Notes: generated by a model not told the origin, from the sequence alone. A stretch of 37,242 nucleotides of DNA from Patescibacteria group bacterium (GCA_022564195.1 JADFLW010000015.1:1-37242); one strand, 5' to 3'. Shown: positions 28,096-36,210, numbered from the stretch's first letter. Made by a program: numbers and translations.

Positions 28096-29814
28096 CTACT
28101 CTACTGGCACCAAGGAGAAGTTCAGAGTTGTTGTTTGACCGGCTGTGACGGTTGCTTCTTGCGACTGGGTGACAAACCCCTCCATGGAGGCTTCTACCGT
28201 GACGTCGCCTTCCGGCACGTCACCGATGCTGTACCTGCCGCCCTTGTTTGTGCTATCCGACTGGCCGGTTTCGACGATCTTCACCGAGACATCATTGAGA
28301 TTCTTTCCGGTGCTGGCGTTGGTCACTTTCCCCTTGACGCCGCCGGTGCCCTCAGGCTCGGGCGTGGGTGTTGGGGTGGGAGATGGTGGCGGTGGGGCGC
28401 AGCCGACGCAGTCGATGATCAGCCCAAAGTTGCGGTCTGACTGGAAGATATAGAGATTGGTACCGATGTTTTCGAGTCGTACACCCCAGGCTCCGGAGTA
28501 ATCGCCGTCGTTGGTCTCGGTCTGAACCTGGTGGTATTGCACAGCCGTGCGCGGGGCTGGATTAGCGCTGTGGTCGAAGCCGCTGATCGTGAAATCCCAG
28601 GCCTGGAGGCCCAACTTGTACCAGCCTACATAGAGACGATTGGGATCGATATCGAAGCGAATCTCCAGGTTGTGGGCCGGGTTGACGGGTACGTCCGTGC
28701 CCAACGCCAAGCCGTCGACATATGTCGGGCTGGCTGGATTGCTCACGTCCCACATCTGGACCGGCTCGTCTCCGAAACTGTTTAAGAACTCGTCTTGAAT
28801 GAATACCCTGTCTCCAGTCTGGTTCGCCCAGGCATGATGTGTGAGGAATCCAGCCGGGTCGAGTTGGTTCGGTGCGACAACTGGAGTGGGGCTTGTACCC
28901 GGCGTCACGTCAGCGGCTTCGAGGATGACCAAGCCGTTATCCCAATAGGACAGATAAGCCCGGCGCCCTGTCGCGCCACCGTGGTCGATGACTGTCACGT
29001 CGTGGACGTAGTTGGCGTTGCTGGCGGTGGGAGAGGTGTAGCGACCAATCTCAACCGGGGCACCGACGCTGCCGCCTTGTATGCCGCTGATGTCCAGTAC
29101 GCGCATGTCGTTGGGGGCGTCTGCCGTGGCGTAGATGTACTGGCCGTCGCCGCTGGCGTCATCCTCGACGAACACGTTATGCGTGTCGCACCAACCGCTA
29201 CCGATGAACTGACTCTCAATGACCGGGTTCCCCGGATCGTTGACATTGACAATGATTACGCCACAGAAGGCGTTGAGTGTGCGGCGCTCGAGACCCATGA
29301 CAATGTAGTCGTTATCACCTTGACTGAAGGTTTTGACGTCAGGCGTGTAGGTGTTCTTGCCTGCGCCGCCGGACCAGACAAATTGCCCGACGATGGTGGG
29401 ATTGGCCGGATCGGTCACATCGGTGTGTGTCCAGGCAGCGTCGTCACCACCGGCCTGCACCACAAAGGTGTCGCTCCCCCGGATATAGGTGTCTAGGTCG
29501 GCGTTGGTGCAGATGGTGTTGTCCTGAGCGGCAATGTTCACCACACCAGCGATGGTGCCCGTCAAGTCGACATCTTTATCGCAGCCCTTTCCTGGCTTCG
29601 GTAGTCTTTCTTTCCCTGGCGGTCCACCCAGCGGGTGGTCGGGGAAATCGTGCCGCAAGATGATACTGCGCACCGGGAGATTTGGGCGGGTTTGAAGCCC
29701 TGATATCTCTCTAATGGTTTGTTGGCTTGGTTGGGCAGTGGCTGAGTTTGTCGTTACCAGCAATGCTAGTGCTGAGAACAGCAAAACTGCCAGAAAGGTC
29801 AAAATCTTTTTCAT
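28096..29814 (-). CDS. Secreted LVIVD-type repeat protein with C-terminal carboxypeptidase-regulatory-like domain
   Basis: The 572-aa protein starts with a signal peptide (ILTFLAVLLFSALALLVTTNSATA). The middle carries LVIVD-type beta-propeller repeats with phrases like VNVNDPGNPVIESQF, MRVLDISGIQGG, MWDVSNPASPTYVDG and the aromatic-basic YVHDVTVI. After a Pro/Thr-rich linker, GVKGKVTNASTGKNLNDVSVKIVETGQ and GRYSIGDVPEGDVTVEASMEGF form a carboxypeptidase-regulatory-like (Ig-fold) domain, common in surface proteins. It is likely exported and possibly surface-displayed; function is unknown. GGAAG about 8 nt before ATG 29814 is a plausible Shine-Dalgarno. Its base composition is visibly more GC-rich than its neighbours, suggesting recent transfer. 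Confidence 0.7.
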   Translation of the reverse strand: MKKILTFLAVLLFSALALLVTTNSATAQPSQQTIREISGLQTRPNLPVRSIILRHDFPDHPLGGPPGKERLPKPGKGCDKDVDLTGTIAGVVNIAAQDNTICTNADLDTYIRGSDTFVVQAGGDDAAWTHTDVTDPANPTIVGQFVWSGGAGKNTYTPDVKTFSQGDNDYIVMGLERRTLNAFCGVIIVNVNDPGNPVIESQFIGSGWCDTHNVFVEDDASGDGQYIYATADAPNDMRVLDISGIQGGSVGAPVEIGRYTSPTASNANYVHDVTVIDHGGATGRRAYLSYWDNGLVILEAADVTPGTSPTPVVAPNQLDPAGFLTHHAWANQTGDRVFIQDEFLNSFGDEPVQMWDVSNPASPTYVDGLALGTDVPVNPAHNLEIRFDIDPNRLYVGWYKLGLQAWDFTISGFDHSANPAPRTAVQYHQVQTETNDGDYSGAWGVRLENIGTNLYIFQSDRNFGLIIDCVGCAPPPPSPTPTPTPEPEGTGGVKGKVTNASTGKNLNDVSVKIVETGQSDSTNKGGRYSIGDVPEGDVTVEASMEGFVTQSQEATVTAGQTTTLNFSLVPVE

Positions 29815-29942
29815 AGAAAGCGCTTCCGTAATATTCTATAGGATTGTATCATACATTGGCAAATTTTTTCGCTCGCTGTAAAGCGAAGTTTAGTGCTTCA
29901 TTGAGCAGGTTCATTGGGTGTAGTATAGTGGTTGCGATTCTT

Positions 29943-30473
29943 ATGAATCTAAAGGACAAGAAAATCGCAATCCTCATTGAGAACCTGTATCAGGACCAGG
30001 AAGCCTGGTATCCCTATTACCGGCTTAAGGAGGAAGGGGCCGAGGTTCTCTTCGTAGGTCCGGAAAAGGGGAAAGCGTACCAGAGTAAGAAGGGGTACCC
30101 AGCGGTATCTGAATTGGGAATCAATGAGGCCGCTTCCGACAATTTTGATGCGGTGGTTATCCCTGGTGGGTATGCCCCTGATCTCATGCGCAGGACGCCT
30201 GCGATGGTTGCGTTCGTGAAAGAAATGCATAAGAAAGGAAAGATTGTTGCGGCGATTTGCCATGCCGGATGGATGCTCTCATCAGCGGATATCATAAGAG
30301 GAAAACGGGTCACGAGCTTCTTTGCGATTGCCGATGATGTCAAGAATGCCGGTGCGGACTACGTTGACGAAGAGGTGGTTCGAGACGGTAACATCATCAC
30401 CTCCAGAAAACCCGATGATCTTCCCGCCTTTTTGCGGACCATTATTACAGCACTTAGCGAATTGGATTCCTGA
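29943..30473 (+). CDS. DJ-1/PfpI family protein
   Basis: From ATG 29943 the protein is 176 aa, matching the PfpI branch of the DJ-1/type 1 glutamine amidotransferase superfamily: KKIAILIENLYQDQEAWYPYYRLKEEGAEVLFVG, FDAVVIPGGYAPDLMRR, KIVAAICHAGWMLSSADIIRGKRVTSF and DGNIITSRKPDDLPAFLRTI. The Cys in AICHAG is the nucleophile position, with His next to it, as in PfpI-type peptidases, deglycase-like or chaperone proteins. The frame extends to 29844, but a TATAGT at 29924-29929 lies downstream of that, and MNLKDKK is the canonical family start. It is convergent with the ribosomal operon. Confidence 0.85.
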   Translation: MNLKDKKIAILIENLYQDQEAWYPYYRLKEEGAEVLFVGPEKGKAYQSKKGYPAVSELGINEAASDNFDAVVIPGGYAPDLMRRTPAMVAFVKEMHKKGKIVAAICHAGWMLSSADIIRGKRVTSFFAIADDVKNAGADYVDEEVVRDGNIITSRKPDDLPAFLRTIITALSELDS

Positions 30474-30493
30474 GTCTATCTCTTTGGGGATTA

Positions 30494-30524
30494 CCCTGCA
30501 ACAGAAGTTTTGCTTCAACGCGGG
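30494..30524 (-). terminator. Weak hairpin behind the ribosomal protein operon
   Basis: CCC...GAAG (30494-30507) can pair with CTTC...GGG (30513-30524), a broken stem in the 68-bp gap between the convergent DJ-1/PfpI and rpsI genes. No T-run follows on either strand, so this is only a possible end signal. Confidence 0.25.
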
Positions 30525-30541
30525 ACTGTAGATTATTTGAA

Positions 30542-30973
30542 CTATCTCTTCGGACTTTGCTTCTTGGCGCGGGCGGATTGGGCTAGCCCCGGTTTTCTGC
30601 GTTCTTTCATTCGGGGATCGCGAGTGAGAAATCCACGCTTTTTAAGCAAGGGACGATATTTTTTGGGATCGGCTTTGGCCAAGGCTCTCGCAATGCCATG
30701 GACAACTGCTCCCAGTTGACCGGATTTTCCAGATCCTAAGACTTTGATGGTTGCCGAGTATTTTTCCAGCGTATTCGTGGTCTGAAATGGCTCAAGATAG
30801 TCGTGCTTGTAGACTTTAAGTGGGAAGTACTCCTCAATTGGCATGTCATTAACAATAATCGGTCCCTTTTTTTGATAGAGTCTGATTCTGGCGTTTGCGG
30901 TTTTGCGTCTACCGACTGCATGAATGAAGTCTGATTTTTTGGTTTTGGTTTTCGTTGATTTTGCTTCGGGCAT
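30542..30973 (-). CDS. rpsI: Small ribosomal subunit protein uS9
   Basis: The 143-aa protein shows the uS9 pattern: a lineage-specific basic extension (MPEAKSTKTKTKKSDF), then IHAVGRRKTANARIRLYQKKGPIIVNDMPIEEYFP, GSGKSGQLGAVVHGIARAL, and the basic C-terminus (FLTRDPRMKERRKPG, ending KKQSPKR) that reaches into the 30S P site. The extended N-terminus and altered final residues (SPKR for SKR) are the only oddities. It lies 6 nt behind rplM, the standard uL13-uS9 pair, and is the last gene of the operon in this window. Confidence 0.95.
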   Translation of the reverse strand: MPEAKSTKTKTKKSDFIHAVGRRKTANARIRLYQKKGPIIVNDMPIEEYFPLKVYKHDYLEPFQTTNTLEKYSATIKVLGSGKSGQLGAVVHGIARALAKADPKKYRPLLKKRGFLTRDPRMKERRKPGLAQSARAKKQSPKR

Positions 30974-30979
30974 ATCTCT

Positions 30980-31414
30980 TTATATCTTCTCCTTCTCCCT
31001 GAACTTATCCTCGTACGGGTGTTTGTCATCGGCAAATACCTTAAGCCTTCGCATGCGCCGATCGCGTAGCTTGTTTTTCGGCAGCATCCCGCGCACTGCA
31101 AGTTCAATGACTTTGGCCGGATCCTTCTCCATCATGCGCTCGAATGGGATTTGTTTGAACCCTCCAGGATAACCGGAATGGCGATAGTATATCTTCTGCT
31201 TCCTCTTTTTCCCTGTCACCTTAATCTTCCCGGCATTGATGGCCACGACATAGTCTCCGCAGTCAAGGTGTGGCACAAAATATGGCTTTCCTTTTCCTAT
31301 GAGTAAGACTGCGATTTCCGTGGCAGCCCGACCTAAAATTTGATCATTTAAGTCGATACTGCGCCAGTGGTGCTCGATTTCCGATGCTTTCGGACTGTAG
31401 GTCTTTTGGTTCAT
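30980..31414 (-). CDS. rplM: Large ribosomal subunit protein uL13
   Basis: The 144-aa protein matches uL13: TYSPKASEIEHHWRSIDLNDQILGRAATEIAVLLIGKGKPYFVPHLDCGDYVVAINAGKIKVTGKK, then YYRHSGYPGGFKQIPFERMMEKDP and AVRGMLPKNKLRDRRMRRLKVFADDKHPY. Length and motifs are normal. ATG 31414 lacks a clear Shine-Dalgarno and lies 12 nt behind the rplQ stop, so translation is probably by reinitiation in the operon. Confidence 0.95.
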   Translation of the reverse strand: MNQKTYSPKASEIEHHWRSIDLNDQILGRAATEIAVLLIGKGKPYFVPHLDCGDYVVAINAGKIKVTGKKRKQKIYYRHSGYPGGFKQIPFERMMEKDPAKVIELAVRGMLPKNKLRDRRMRRLKVFADDKHPYEDKFREKEKI

Positions 31415-31426
31415 ACTAAAGATGCA

Positions 31427-31849
31427 TTATTTGCTTTTTCCCTTCTTTTCCTTTCTTTCTCCGGTTTTTGTCTTTGTCTCCTTTTCTTCCTGCGCTTTTT
31501 CTACCAGTTCAATTTTTACGATCATTGCATCGTCTCCACGGCGTTTTCCTAAGCGAATAATTCTTGTGAATCCGCTTGCCCGGTCTTTGAATCTTGGACC
31601 GAGCTCATCGACAATCTTGTTTACCACCTTTTTGTCTTGCAAAAACGCTGCTATGAGGCGACGGCTGTGCAGTGTCCCCTTTTTTCCACGACTAATGAGC
31701 TTGTCTGTCAGCCCCTTAATTGCCTTGGCCTTGTTCTCGGTTGTCTGGATTTCCTCATGGATTATCAAGGCGTTGATGAGATTCTTAAAGAGCGCTTTTC
31801 TGTGTTTGATGTCCCGGTTTAGTTTCTTCCCAGCTACTCGATGACGCAT
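31427..31849 (-). CDS. rplQ: Large ribosomal subunit protein bL17
   Basis: The 140-aa protein matches bL17: MRHRVAGKKLNRDIKHRKALFKNLINALIIHEEIQTTENKAKAIKGLTDKLISRGKKG, then the KVVNKIVDELGPRF and GFTRIIRLGKRRGDDAMIVKIELV blocks. The C-terminus adds a Lys/Glu-rich tail of about 20 residues. ATG 31849 has no Shine-Dalgarno; it is preceded by a 7-bp-period tandem repeat in the spacer to rpoA. Confidence 0.95.
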   Translation of the reverse strand: MRHRVAGKKLNRDIKHRKALFKNLINALIIHEEIQTTENKAKAIKGLTDKLISRGKKGTLHSRRLIAAFLQDKKVVNKIVDELGPRFKDRASGFTRIIRLGKRRGDDAMIVKIELVEKAQEEKETKTKTGERKEKKGKSK

Positions 31850-31850
31850 A

Positions 31851-31885
31851 AGTTAGCGTGGAGCGTATAGCGTTTAGCGTATAGG
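31851..31885 (+). repeat. 7-bp-period tandem repeat in the rplQ-rpoA spacer (AGCGTNN)
   Basis: AGCGT occurs at 31855, 31862, 31869 and 31876, exactly every 7 bp (AGCGTGG, AGCGTAT, AGCGTTT, AGCGTAT). It fills most of the 50-bp gap between rplQ and rpoA. Two other spacers of the same operon have 7-bp repeats of different sequence. Confidence 0.8.
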
Positions 31886-31899
31886 TTCTTTGATTGTTT

Positions 31900-32817
31900 C
31901 TATTCTTTAAAGGATACGTCTTTTTTCTTTAATGCTTTTGCAACCACTTGCACTGATTTCTCGCCTAAATTTTTCACCTTGCTAATTTCTTCTTTCGTTG
32001 CACGGGTGAGATTCGCCACGGTCTTGTATCCGCCTTTTCTTAGGGCATTCGCAATGCGCGTCGGTAGATCAAGCTCTTCAACCGTGAGTTTGTAGACTTC
32101 AGTCACTCTTAAGTCCACAATCGGTGGTTTCTCTTCTTTCGTGACTTTCGGGTCGTAGATCTGTTTGAAATAGGCACCCAAAAGTTTTGCTGCTTCATCG
32201 AATGCTTCTTTTGGCTTTATCGTTCCGTCGGTCGCAATATCCAAGATAAGCCGATCCAGGTCAGTCCGTCTTCCGACGCGAGTGGCTTCGACTCTGTAGG
32301 CCACACGACGAACCGGGGTAAATGTCGCATCTACTGGAATTATTCCAATTTTATCTGATTTCCGTTCTCCCGCGGGTACATATCCCACTCCGCGTTCAAT
32401 CACCATCTCAGCTTCTAAGCTCGTTTTCTTATCCGCCAAGGTGCCTAAAACTAAATTCTTATTGACGATGGTTACTGTCGGCGGAGTTTTGATTTGTGAT
32501 GCCTTGATCTCTCCCGGTCCTTGGGCGGAGAGAGAGATTGTCTCCGGCTCTTCACCCTCGTATCGAATACGAACTTGTTTAAGATTGAGGATGAATTCTA
32601 CGATGTCTTCGCTCATTCCTTTTAGGGTTGTAAACTGATGCCGAATACCTTTTATTTTTACTTGGGTAATGGCTGCACCAGGCAGACTATCGAGCAGTGC
32701 GCGTCGCAGCGTATTTCCAACGGTATGCCCGTATCCTTGCTCTAAAGGTTCGACGATGAATGTCGCGCTGTCTGGGCGCTCATCTTTGGCAGTGACGGTA
32801 AATGTTGGTGTAAGCAT
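31900..32817 (-). CDS. rpoA: RNA polymerase alpha subunit
   Basis: The 305-aa subunit has the N-terminal assembly domain (FIVEPLEQGYGHTVGNTLRRALLDSLPGAAITQVKIKG, GVGYVPAGERK, RVAYRVEATRVGRRTDLDRLILDIATDGTI) and the C-terminal DNA- and factor-binding domain (VEELDLPTRIANALRKGGYKTVANLTRATKEEISKVKNLGEKSVQVVAKAL). The total is about 20-25 residues shorter than typical, consistent with reduced genomes. ATG 32817 has a strong Shine-Dalgarno, AAAGGAG, 4-5 nt upstream. It lies between rpsD and rplQ as in most bacteria. Confidence 0.97.
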   Translation of the reverse strand: MLTPTFTVTAKDERPDSATFIVEPLEQGYGHTVGNTLRRALLDSLPGAAITQVKIKGIRHQFTTLKGMSEDIVEFILNLKQVRIRYEGEEPETISLSAQGPGEIKASQIKTPPTVTIVNKNLVLGTLADKKTSLEAEMVIERGVGYVPAGERKSDKIGIIPVDATFTPVRRVAYRVEATRVGRRTDLDRLILDIATDGTIKPKEAFDEAAKLLGAYFKQIYDPKVTKEEKPPIVDLRVTEVYKLTVEELDLPTRIANALRKGGYKTVANLTRATKEEISKVKNLGEKSVQVVAKALKKKDVSFKE

Positions 32818-32840
32818 ATAGCTCCTTTGGATTCAATATT

Positions 32841-32882
32841 TAATAATTAATGACTAATGATCTATGGTTGATGATTAGTGTC
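32841..32882 (+). repeat. 7-bp-period tandem repeat in the rpoA-rpsD spacer (TAATGAY)
   Basis: Units of 7 bp read TAATAAT (32841), TAATGAC (32848), TAATGAT (32855), CTATGGT (32862), TGATGAT (32869) and TAGTGTC (32876). The period is kept although the units diverge. It occupies most of the spacer between rpoA and rpsD. Confidence 0.75.
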
Positions 32883-32887
32883 GGTTG

Positions 32888-33496
32888 TTATTTCGAGTAG
32901 AGCTCTACAATTAGCTGCTCAGTGATATCAGCGTCGATCTCCTCCCGATCAGGAAGGCGGTCAACTTTTCCCACCGCCGCCATCCTGGAGAGCCAGGCTG
33001 GGATGCTTGGCTTTTTTTCCTTGGCAAGTAATTCTACTTGGGGAATTTTGATCGCTTTATCTGAGAGTGTGATGACGTTTCCGGCCTTTGTCAAATAGGA
33101 TGGGGTGGTTACTTTGACCCCATCAACCCGGGCATGGCCATGGGTTATGAGCTGGCGTGCCATGGCTCTTGTCGGCGTGAGCGCTAAACGGTAGATGACG
33201 TTATCAAGGCGACTTTCGAGAATGCGTAGTAGTTCTTCGCCGGTTGCACCTTTTTTCTTCAAAGCTATCTTAAAATATCTTCTAAATTGGCGTTCGAGAA
33301 CCCCATAGGTCCACTTCACCCGTTGTTTCTCTAAAAGCTGTCTTCCGTAATCTGAGATCTTCCGTCTTCCTCGACGGCCGTGTTGTCCGGGAAGAACTCC
33401 GAGCCTTCGTTGGACTTTTTGGATTGCGCTTGTCAGCTCCAAATCCTTTCCTATTCTTCTTGCTTTTTTGTTCTTTGGACCTATGTATCTTGCCAT
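32888..33496 (-). CDS. rpsD: Small ribosomal subunit protein uS4
   Basis: From ATG 33496 the protein is 202 aa: MARYIGPKNKKARRIGKDLEL at the start, GQHGRRGRRKISDYGRQLLEKQRVKWTYGVLERQFRRYF, then the S4 RNA-binding domain LESRLDNVIYRLALTPTRAMARQLITHGHARVDGVKVTTPSYLTKAG. It lacks the Cys cluster of zinc-type S4. The frame extends to 33532 inside rpsK, but MARY is the universal start. The ATG lies 2 nt after the rpsK stop with no Shine-Dalgarno, implying coupling. Confidence 0.96.
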   Translation of the reverse strand: MARYIGPKNKKARRIGKDLELTSAIQKVQRRLGVLPGQHGRRGRRKISDYGRQLLEKQRVKWTYGVLERQFRRYFKIALKKKGATGEELLRILESRLDNVIYRLALTPTRAMARQLITHGHARVDGVKVTTPSYLTKAGNVITLSDKAIKIPQVELLAKEKKPSIPAWLSRMAAVGKVDRLPDREEIDADITEQLIVELYSK

Positions 33497-33498
33497 AG

Positions 33499-33900
33499 TT
33501 ATCTGTTGTGCTTCTTCTTTCTGGGGCGGCAACCATTGTGGGGGATTGGAGTGACATCGGCAATGAGGATTATCTTCAGCCCCGATCCCCGAAGTACCCT
33601 TAGGGCGGCGTCTCTTCCCGGCCCAGGTCCTTTGATATATACCTCAAGTTCTCTTGCGCCATGTTGTTTTGCAACTTCTATCACTCTTGCAATTGCCACC
33701 GTTGCGGCATAGGGTGTTGATTTCTTCGATCCCGAGAATCCTGCGGTTCCCGTTGAGCCCCAGCATACGGTATTCCCTTCAACGTCGGTAAACGTCGCAA
33801 TAGTATTATTGAACGTTGCGCTCACGTACATTCTGCCTCTCGTCACGTTTTTTACTATCCTTTTTGCTGTTTTTCTGTCAGCCTTCTTTTCTCCTGCCAT
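33499..33900 (-). CDS. rpsK: Small ribosomal subunit protein uS11
   Basis: The 133-aa protein matches uS11: GRMYVSATFNNTIATFTDVEGNTVCWGSTGTAGFSGSKKSTPYAATVAI, EVYIKGPGPGRDAALRVLRGSGLKIILIADVTPIPHNGCRPRKKKHNR. It has a Lys-rich N-terminal extension. A good Shine-Dalgarno, GGAGGG, lies 5 nt before ATG 33900. rpsD follows after 2 nt. Confidence 0.97.
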   Translation of the reverse strand: MAGEKKADRKTAKRIVKNVTRGRMYVSATFNNTIATFTDVEGNTVCWGSTGTAGFSGSKKSTPYAATVAIARVIEVAKQHGARELEVYIKGPGPGRDAALRVLRGSGLKIILIADVTPIPHNGCRPRKKKHNR

Positions 33901-33927
33901 TTTTCCCTCCGCTTCCCTTTCCTGCTT

Positions 33928-34335
33928 TTACTCTTTTGCTGTCTTTGATGTTGCTAGTACTGCTCGTGTATCTCTTTTGAGGGCACCAACTGTTTTTTTC
34001 TTGCCTCGTTTTGTCCGCGCGTTCGTACGAGTGCGTTGGCCACGTCCCGGTAATCCTACGCTGTGTCGCATTCCTCGGTAGGTTCCGATTCTTTTTAAAC
34101 GTTCAATGTTCTCGCGAACTTGTTTTCTTAAGTTTCCTTCAGTATTGATTTTGTCGACCACACGCTGGAGTCGAGCGGTCTCATCGGCTGTTAGGTCCTT
34201 GGCACGTTTGTCGGCATCCACCCCAGCTTCCGAGAGAATCTGCTGTACATTGTTTCTTCCTACACCGTAAATGTAGGCCAGTGCTGTCTCGACTCGTTTT
34301 TGCTCTGGTATATCGACTCCTGCAATTCTAGGCAT
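33928..34335 (-). CDS. rpsM: Small ribosomal subunit protein uS13
   Basis: The 135-aa protein matches uS13: [85 protein letters not shown]. The tail is extended compared with about 120 aa in many bacteria. No Shine-Dalgarno is visible before ATG 34335; an AT-rich 7-bp-period repeat lies directly upstream in the spacer to rpmJ. Confidence 0.97.
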   Translation of the reverse strand: MPRIAGVDIPEQKRVETALAYIYGVGRNNVQQILSEAGVDADKRAKDLTADETARLQRVVDKINTEGNLRKQVRENIERLKRIGTYRGMRHSVGLPGRGQRTRTNARTKRGKKKTVGALKRDTRAVLATSKTAKE

Positions 34336-34338
34336 ATA

Positions 34339-34387
34339 TTAAGATTTAAGATTCAAGATTTAAGAATTAAGAATTACACATTGAATA
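34339..34387 (+). repeat. 7-bp-period tandem repeat in the rpsM-rpmJ spacer (TTAAGAW)
   Basis: Units starting at 34339 read TTAAGAT, TTAAGAT, TCAAGAT, TTAAGAA, TTAAGAA, then degenerate TTACACA and TTGAATA, all in 7-bp register. On the transcribed minus strand this gives TAA or TGA in successive frames directly before rpsM. Confidence 0.85.
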
Positions 34388-34400
34388 TTGATCTTTCCCT

Positions 34401-34514
34401 TCATCCTTGGCGTTGTTTGTGGCGTGGATTTTCACACACCACATATACCCTCCCGCGTCGGCGGACAATCTTACATTTCTTGCAGCGAACCCTCACACTT
34501 GCTTTCACTTTCAT
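34401..34514 (-). CDS. rpmJ: Large ribosomal subunit protein bL36
   Basis: This 37-aa gene reads from ATG 34514 to TGA at 34403-34401. The protein starts [21 protein letters not shown] and ends [11 protein letters not shown], the zinc form of bL36 with the C-x2-C, C and H ligands (C11, C14, C27, H32). GGAGA lies 8 nt upstream as a Shine-Dalgarno. Its place between infA and rpsM is standard. Confidence 0.97.
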   Translation of the reverse strand: MKVKASVRVRCKKCKIVRRRGRVYVVCENPRHKQRQG

Positions 34515-34552
34515 GGTTTTCTCCATTGTTTCGCTCCGCAATATGCGGGGCT

Positions 34553-34795
34553 TCATTTGTATCGGAATATGATTCTCCCCCGGTTCTCGTCGTATGATGT
34601 GACTTGTATTTTGGCTCGATCACCAGGCATGACTCGAATCCGGTACATCCTCATTTTTCCAGATAACGTGCATAGAATTTCCTTCCCTTTCCACTCTTCT
34701 GGTGCATCTTCATCAAGCTTTACACGAAACATTGTGTTCGGCAGTGCTTGCGTTACCGTTCCCTCGACTTCAATGATTTCTTGCCTTTTAGGCAT
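34553..34795 (-). CDS. infA: Translation initiation factor IF-1
   Basis: The 80-aa OB-fold protein matches IF-1: [65 protein letters not shown]. It has a short insertion (DAPEEWKG) in the loop between strands 2 and 3 compared with the 72-aa E. coli protein. It binds the 30S A site during initiation. Its retention matters here because leaderless mRNAs are sensitive to initiation-factor balance, a point that is inference. Confidence 0.96.
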   Translation of the reverse strand: MPKRQEIIEVEGTVTQALPNTMFRVKLDEDAPEEWKGKEILCTLSGKMRMYRIRVMPGDRAKIQVTSYDENRGRIIFRYK

Positions 34796-34818
34796 ATTTT
34801 CCGAGACGCACTATTTTA

Positions 34819-35607
34819 TCACAAACCAGAGTATTTTGGTGATTTTTCCCTTTCTGCTGTTAACACGAGTGGACCTTTCTCTGTAATTAGCACCGTTTCC
34901 TCAAAAAGCGCCGCCTTTTTTCCGTCTTTCGTTATCAGCGTCCACCTATCATCTTCCAGGGAAAGTTCATGGCTTCCTTGAGTATAGATCACTTCTATGG
35001 CAAGTGTTTGTCCCTTTTTCAATATCGGGGTCTTTCGAATTTCTTCAGTGAGCACACATGGAACAGGGGGTTCTTCGTGCAACTTCCCTCCAATCCCATG
35101 GCCTGTTAGGGTCCGGCTGCATGTGTATCCAGCAGATTCCACTGTGGATTGGATTGCCCTTGAAATATCACCTATGTAGTTTCCGGCTATCGCCTTTCGG
35201 ATGGCTTTTTTCAAGGCTTGTTTCCCAACCTCAAGAAATTTTAGATCTTTGCGTGATGGTTTTCCGGCTATGACCGTTGTTGCAGCGTCGGTGTGGAATC
35301 CTTGGTAATACAATCCCATATCGATGCTTACAAGATCACCATCTCTAATCTTTTGCTTGGTAGGAATCCCGTGTACCACTCCCTCATTCACGGTAATGCA
35401 GGTTGAAAATCCGTATCCCGGTACCATCTTGAACGAGGGTTTTCCGCCTGCTTTCTCTATGCGTTTCTCAGCAAGCTCATTGAGTTGAATAAGCTTGATT
35501 CCTGGAGCGATAGCGTTCTCGATTGTCCGGCGGATTTTTGAGAGGATCGCTCCTCCTTCCTGCATCGCCTTATTTTTGTTTGCTTCTTTCAATGTCTCCC
35601 TTTTCAC
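34819..35607 (-). CDS. map: Methionine aminopeptidase, type I
   Basis: The 262-aa enzyme removes N-terminal Met. The dimetal ligands are visible: VSIDMGLYYQGFHTDAATTV (two Asp), TLTGHGIGGKLHEEPPVP (His), LAIEVIYTQG (Glu) and LFEETVLIT (Glu), plus the substrate-binding His in NEGVVHGIP. The preferred start is GTG 35607, which overlaps the end of adk by 38 nt and gives the usual N-terminal helix; ATG 35565, after the adk stop, is an alternative that would clip that helix. Confidence 0.94.
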   Translation of the reverse strand: MKRETLKEANKNKAMQEGGAILSKIRRTIENAIAPGIKLIQLNELAEKRIEKAGGKPSFKMVPGYGFSTCITVNEGVVHGIPTKQKIRDGDLVSIDMGLYYQGFHTDAATTVIAGKPSRKDLKFLEVGKQALKKAIRKAIAGNYIGDISRAIQSTVESAGYTCSRTLTGHGIGGKLHEEPPVPCVLTEEIRKTPILKKGQTLAIEVIYTQGSHELSLEDDRWTLITKDGKKAALFEETVLITEKGPLVLTAEREKSPKYSGL

Positions 35608-36199
35608 TGCTTTTCATTTTTTCTTGTATCCCTTTTATCGTCTTCGTGATCTCCTTGTGGATTTTATCAACCGGACGTTCACCATTGATGTGAACGAGCA
35701 CCCCACGCTTTTTGTAGTAGCGAAGCACGGCCTCTTTTCCTTTCGTATAGTGCTCTAATCGTTCTCTTATTCTTTCCGGGGAGTCATGGTTGCTTCCATC
35801 AGGACTTTTTCTTCCTCGTTTTAGCAAGCGACGCAGCGACTCAGCCCTTGAGACGTCCAAGAAAAAGACGGCATTGATTGCTTGTCCATATTTTTCTACC
35901 TTTCTTGCCAAGAATTTTGCTTGTGTTAAGTTGCGGGGAAAGCCATCAAGCACCCATCCCTGTCTGGTGTCTTGTTCTTTAAACCGCTGCTTCCAGAGAA
36001 CATACATTTCAGAGTCCGCTACGTAGTGGCCTCTTTGTAGGGATTCCTTGCAGATTCTTCCCATGATGCCGTGGTCTTCTTTTGCGTATTTACGCACTAA
36101 ATCTCCTGATCCGAGGAGCGTGATCCCAACTTTTTGAGAAAGGAGATTCGCCTGCGTTCCTTTTCCTGATCCTTCCGGTCCGTAGAAGACAATGTACAT
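35570..36199 (-). CDS. adk: Adenylate kinase
   Basis: The 209-aa kinase (AMP + ATP to 2 ADP) shows the P-loop GPEGSGKGTQANLL, the AMP-binding GSGDLVRKY, and GWVLDGFPRNLTQAKFL. The lid is the short form (LLKRGRKSPDGSNHDSPERIRERLEHY) without zinc Cys residues. It lies between secY and map as in many bacteria. ATG 36199 is 11 nt behind the secY stop, with AAAGG upstream as a weak Shine-Dalgarno. Its last 38 nt overlap the map frame. Confidence 0.95.
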   Translation of the reverse strand: MYIVFYGPEGSGKGTQANLLSQKVGITLLGSGDLVRKYAKEDHGIMGRICKESLQRGHYVADSEMYVLWKQRFKEQDTRQGWVLDGFPRNLTQAKFLARKVEKYGQAINAVFFLDVSRAESLRRLLKRGRKSPDGSNHDSPERIRERLEHYTKGKEAVLRYYKKRGVLVHINGERPVDKIHKEITKTIKGIQEKMKSSEKGDIERSKQK

Positions 36200-36210
36200 A
36201 TCCTGCCTTT

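Noticed and set aside
28795-29496. Long open frames opposite the LVIVD-type gene
   Set aside because: They are opposite-strand shadows caused by the high GC content of the real gene, which has a signal peptide and recognisable domains.
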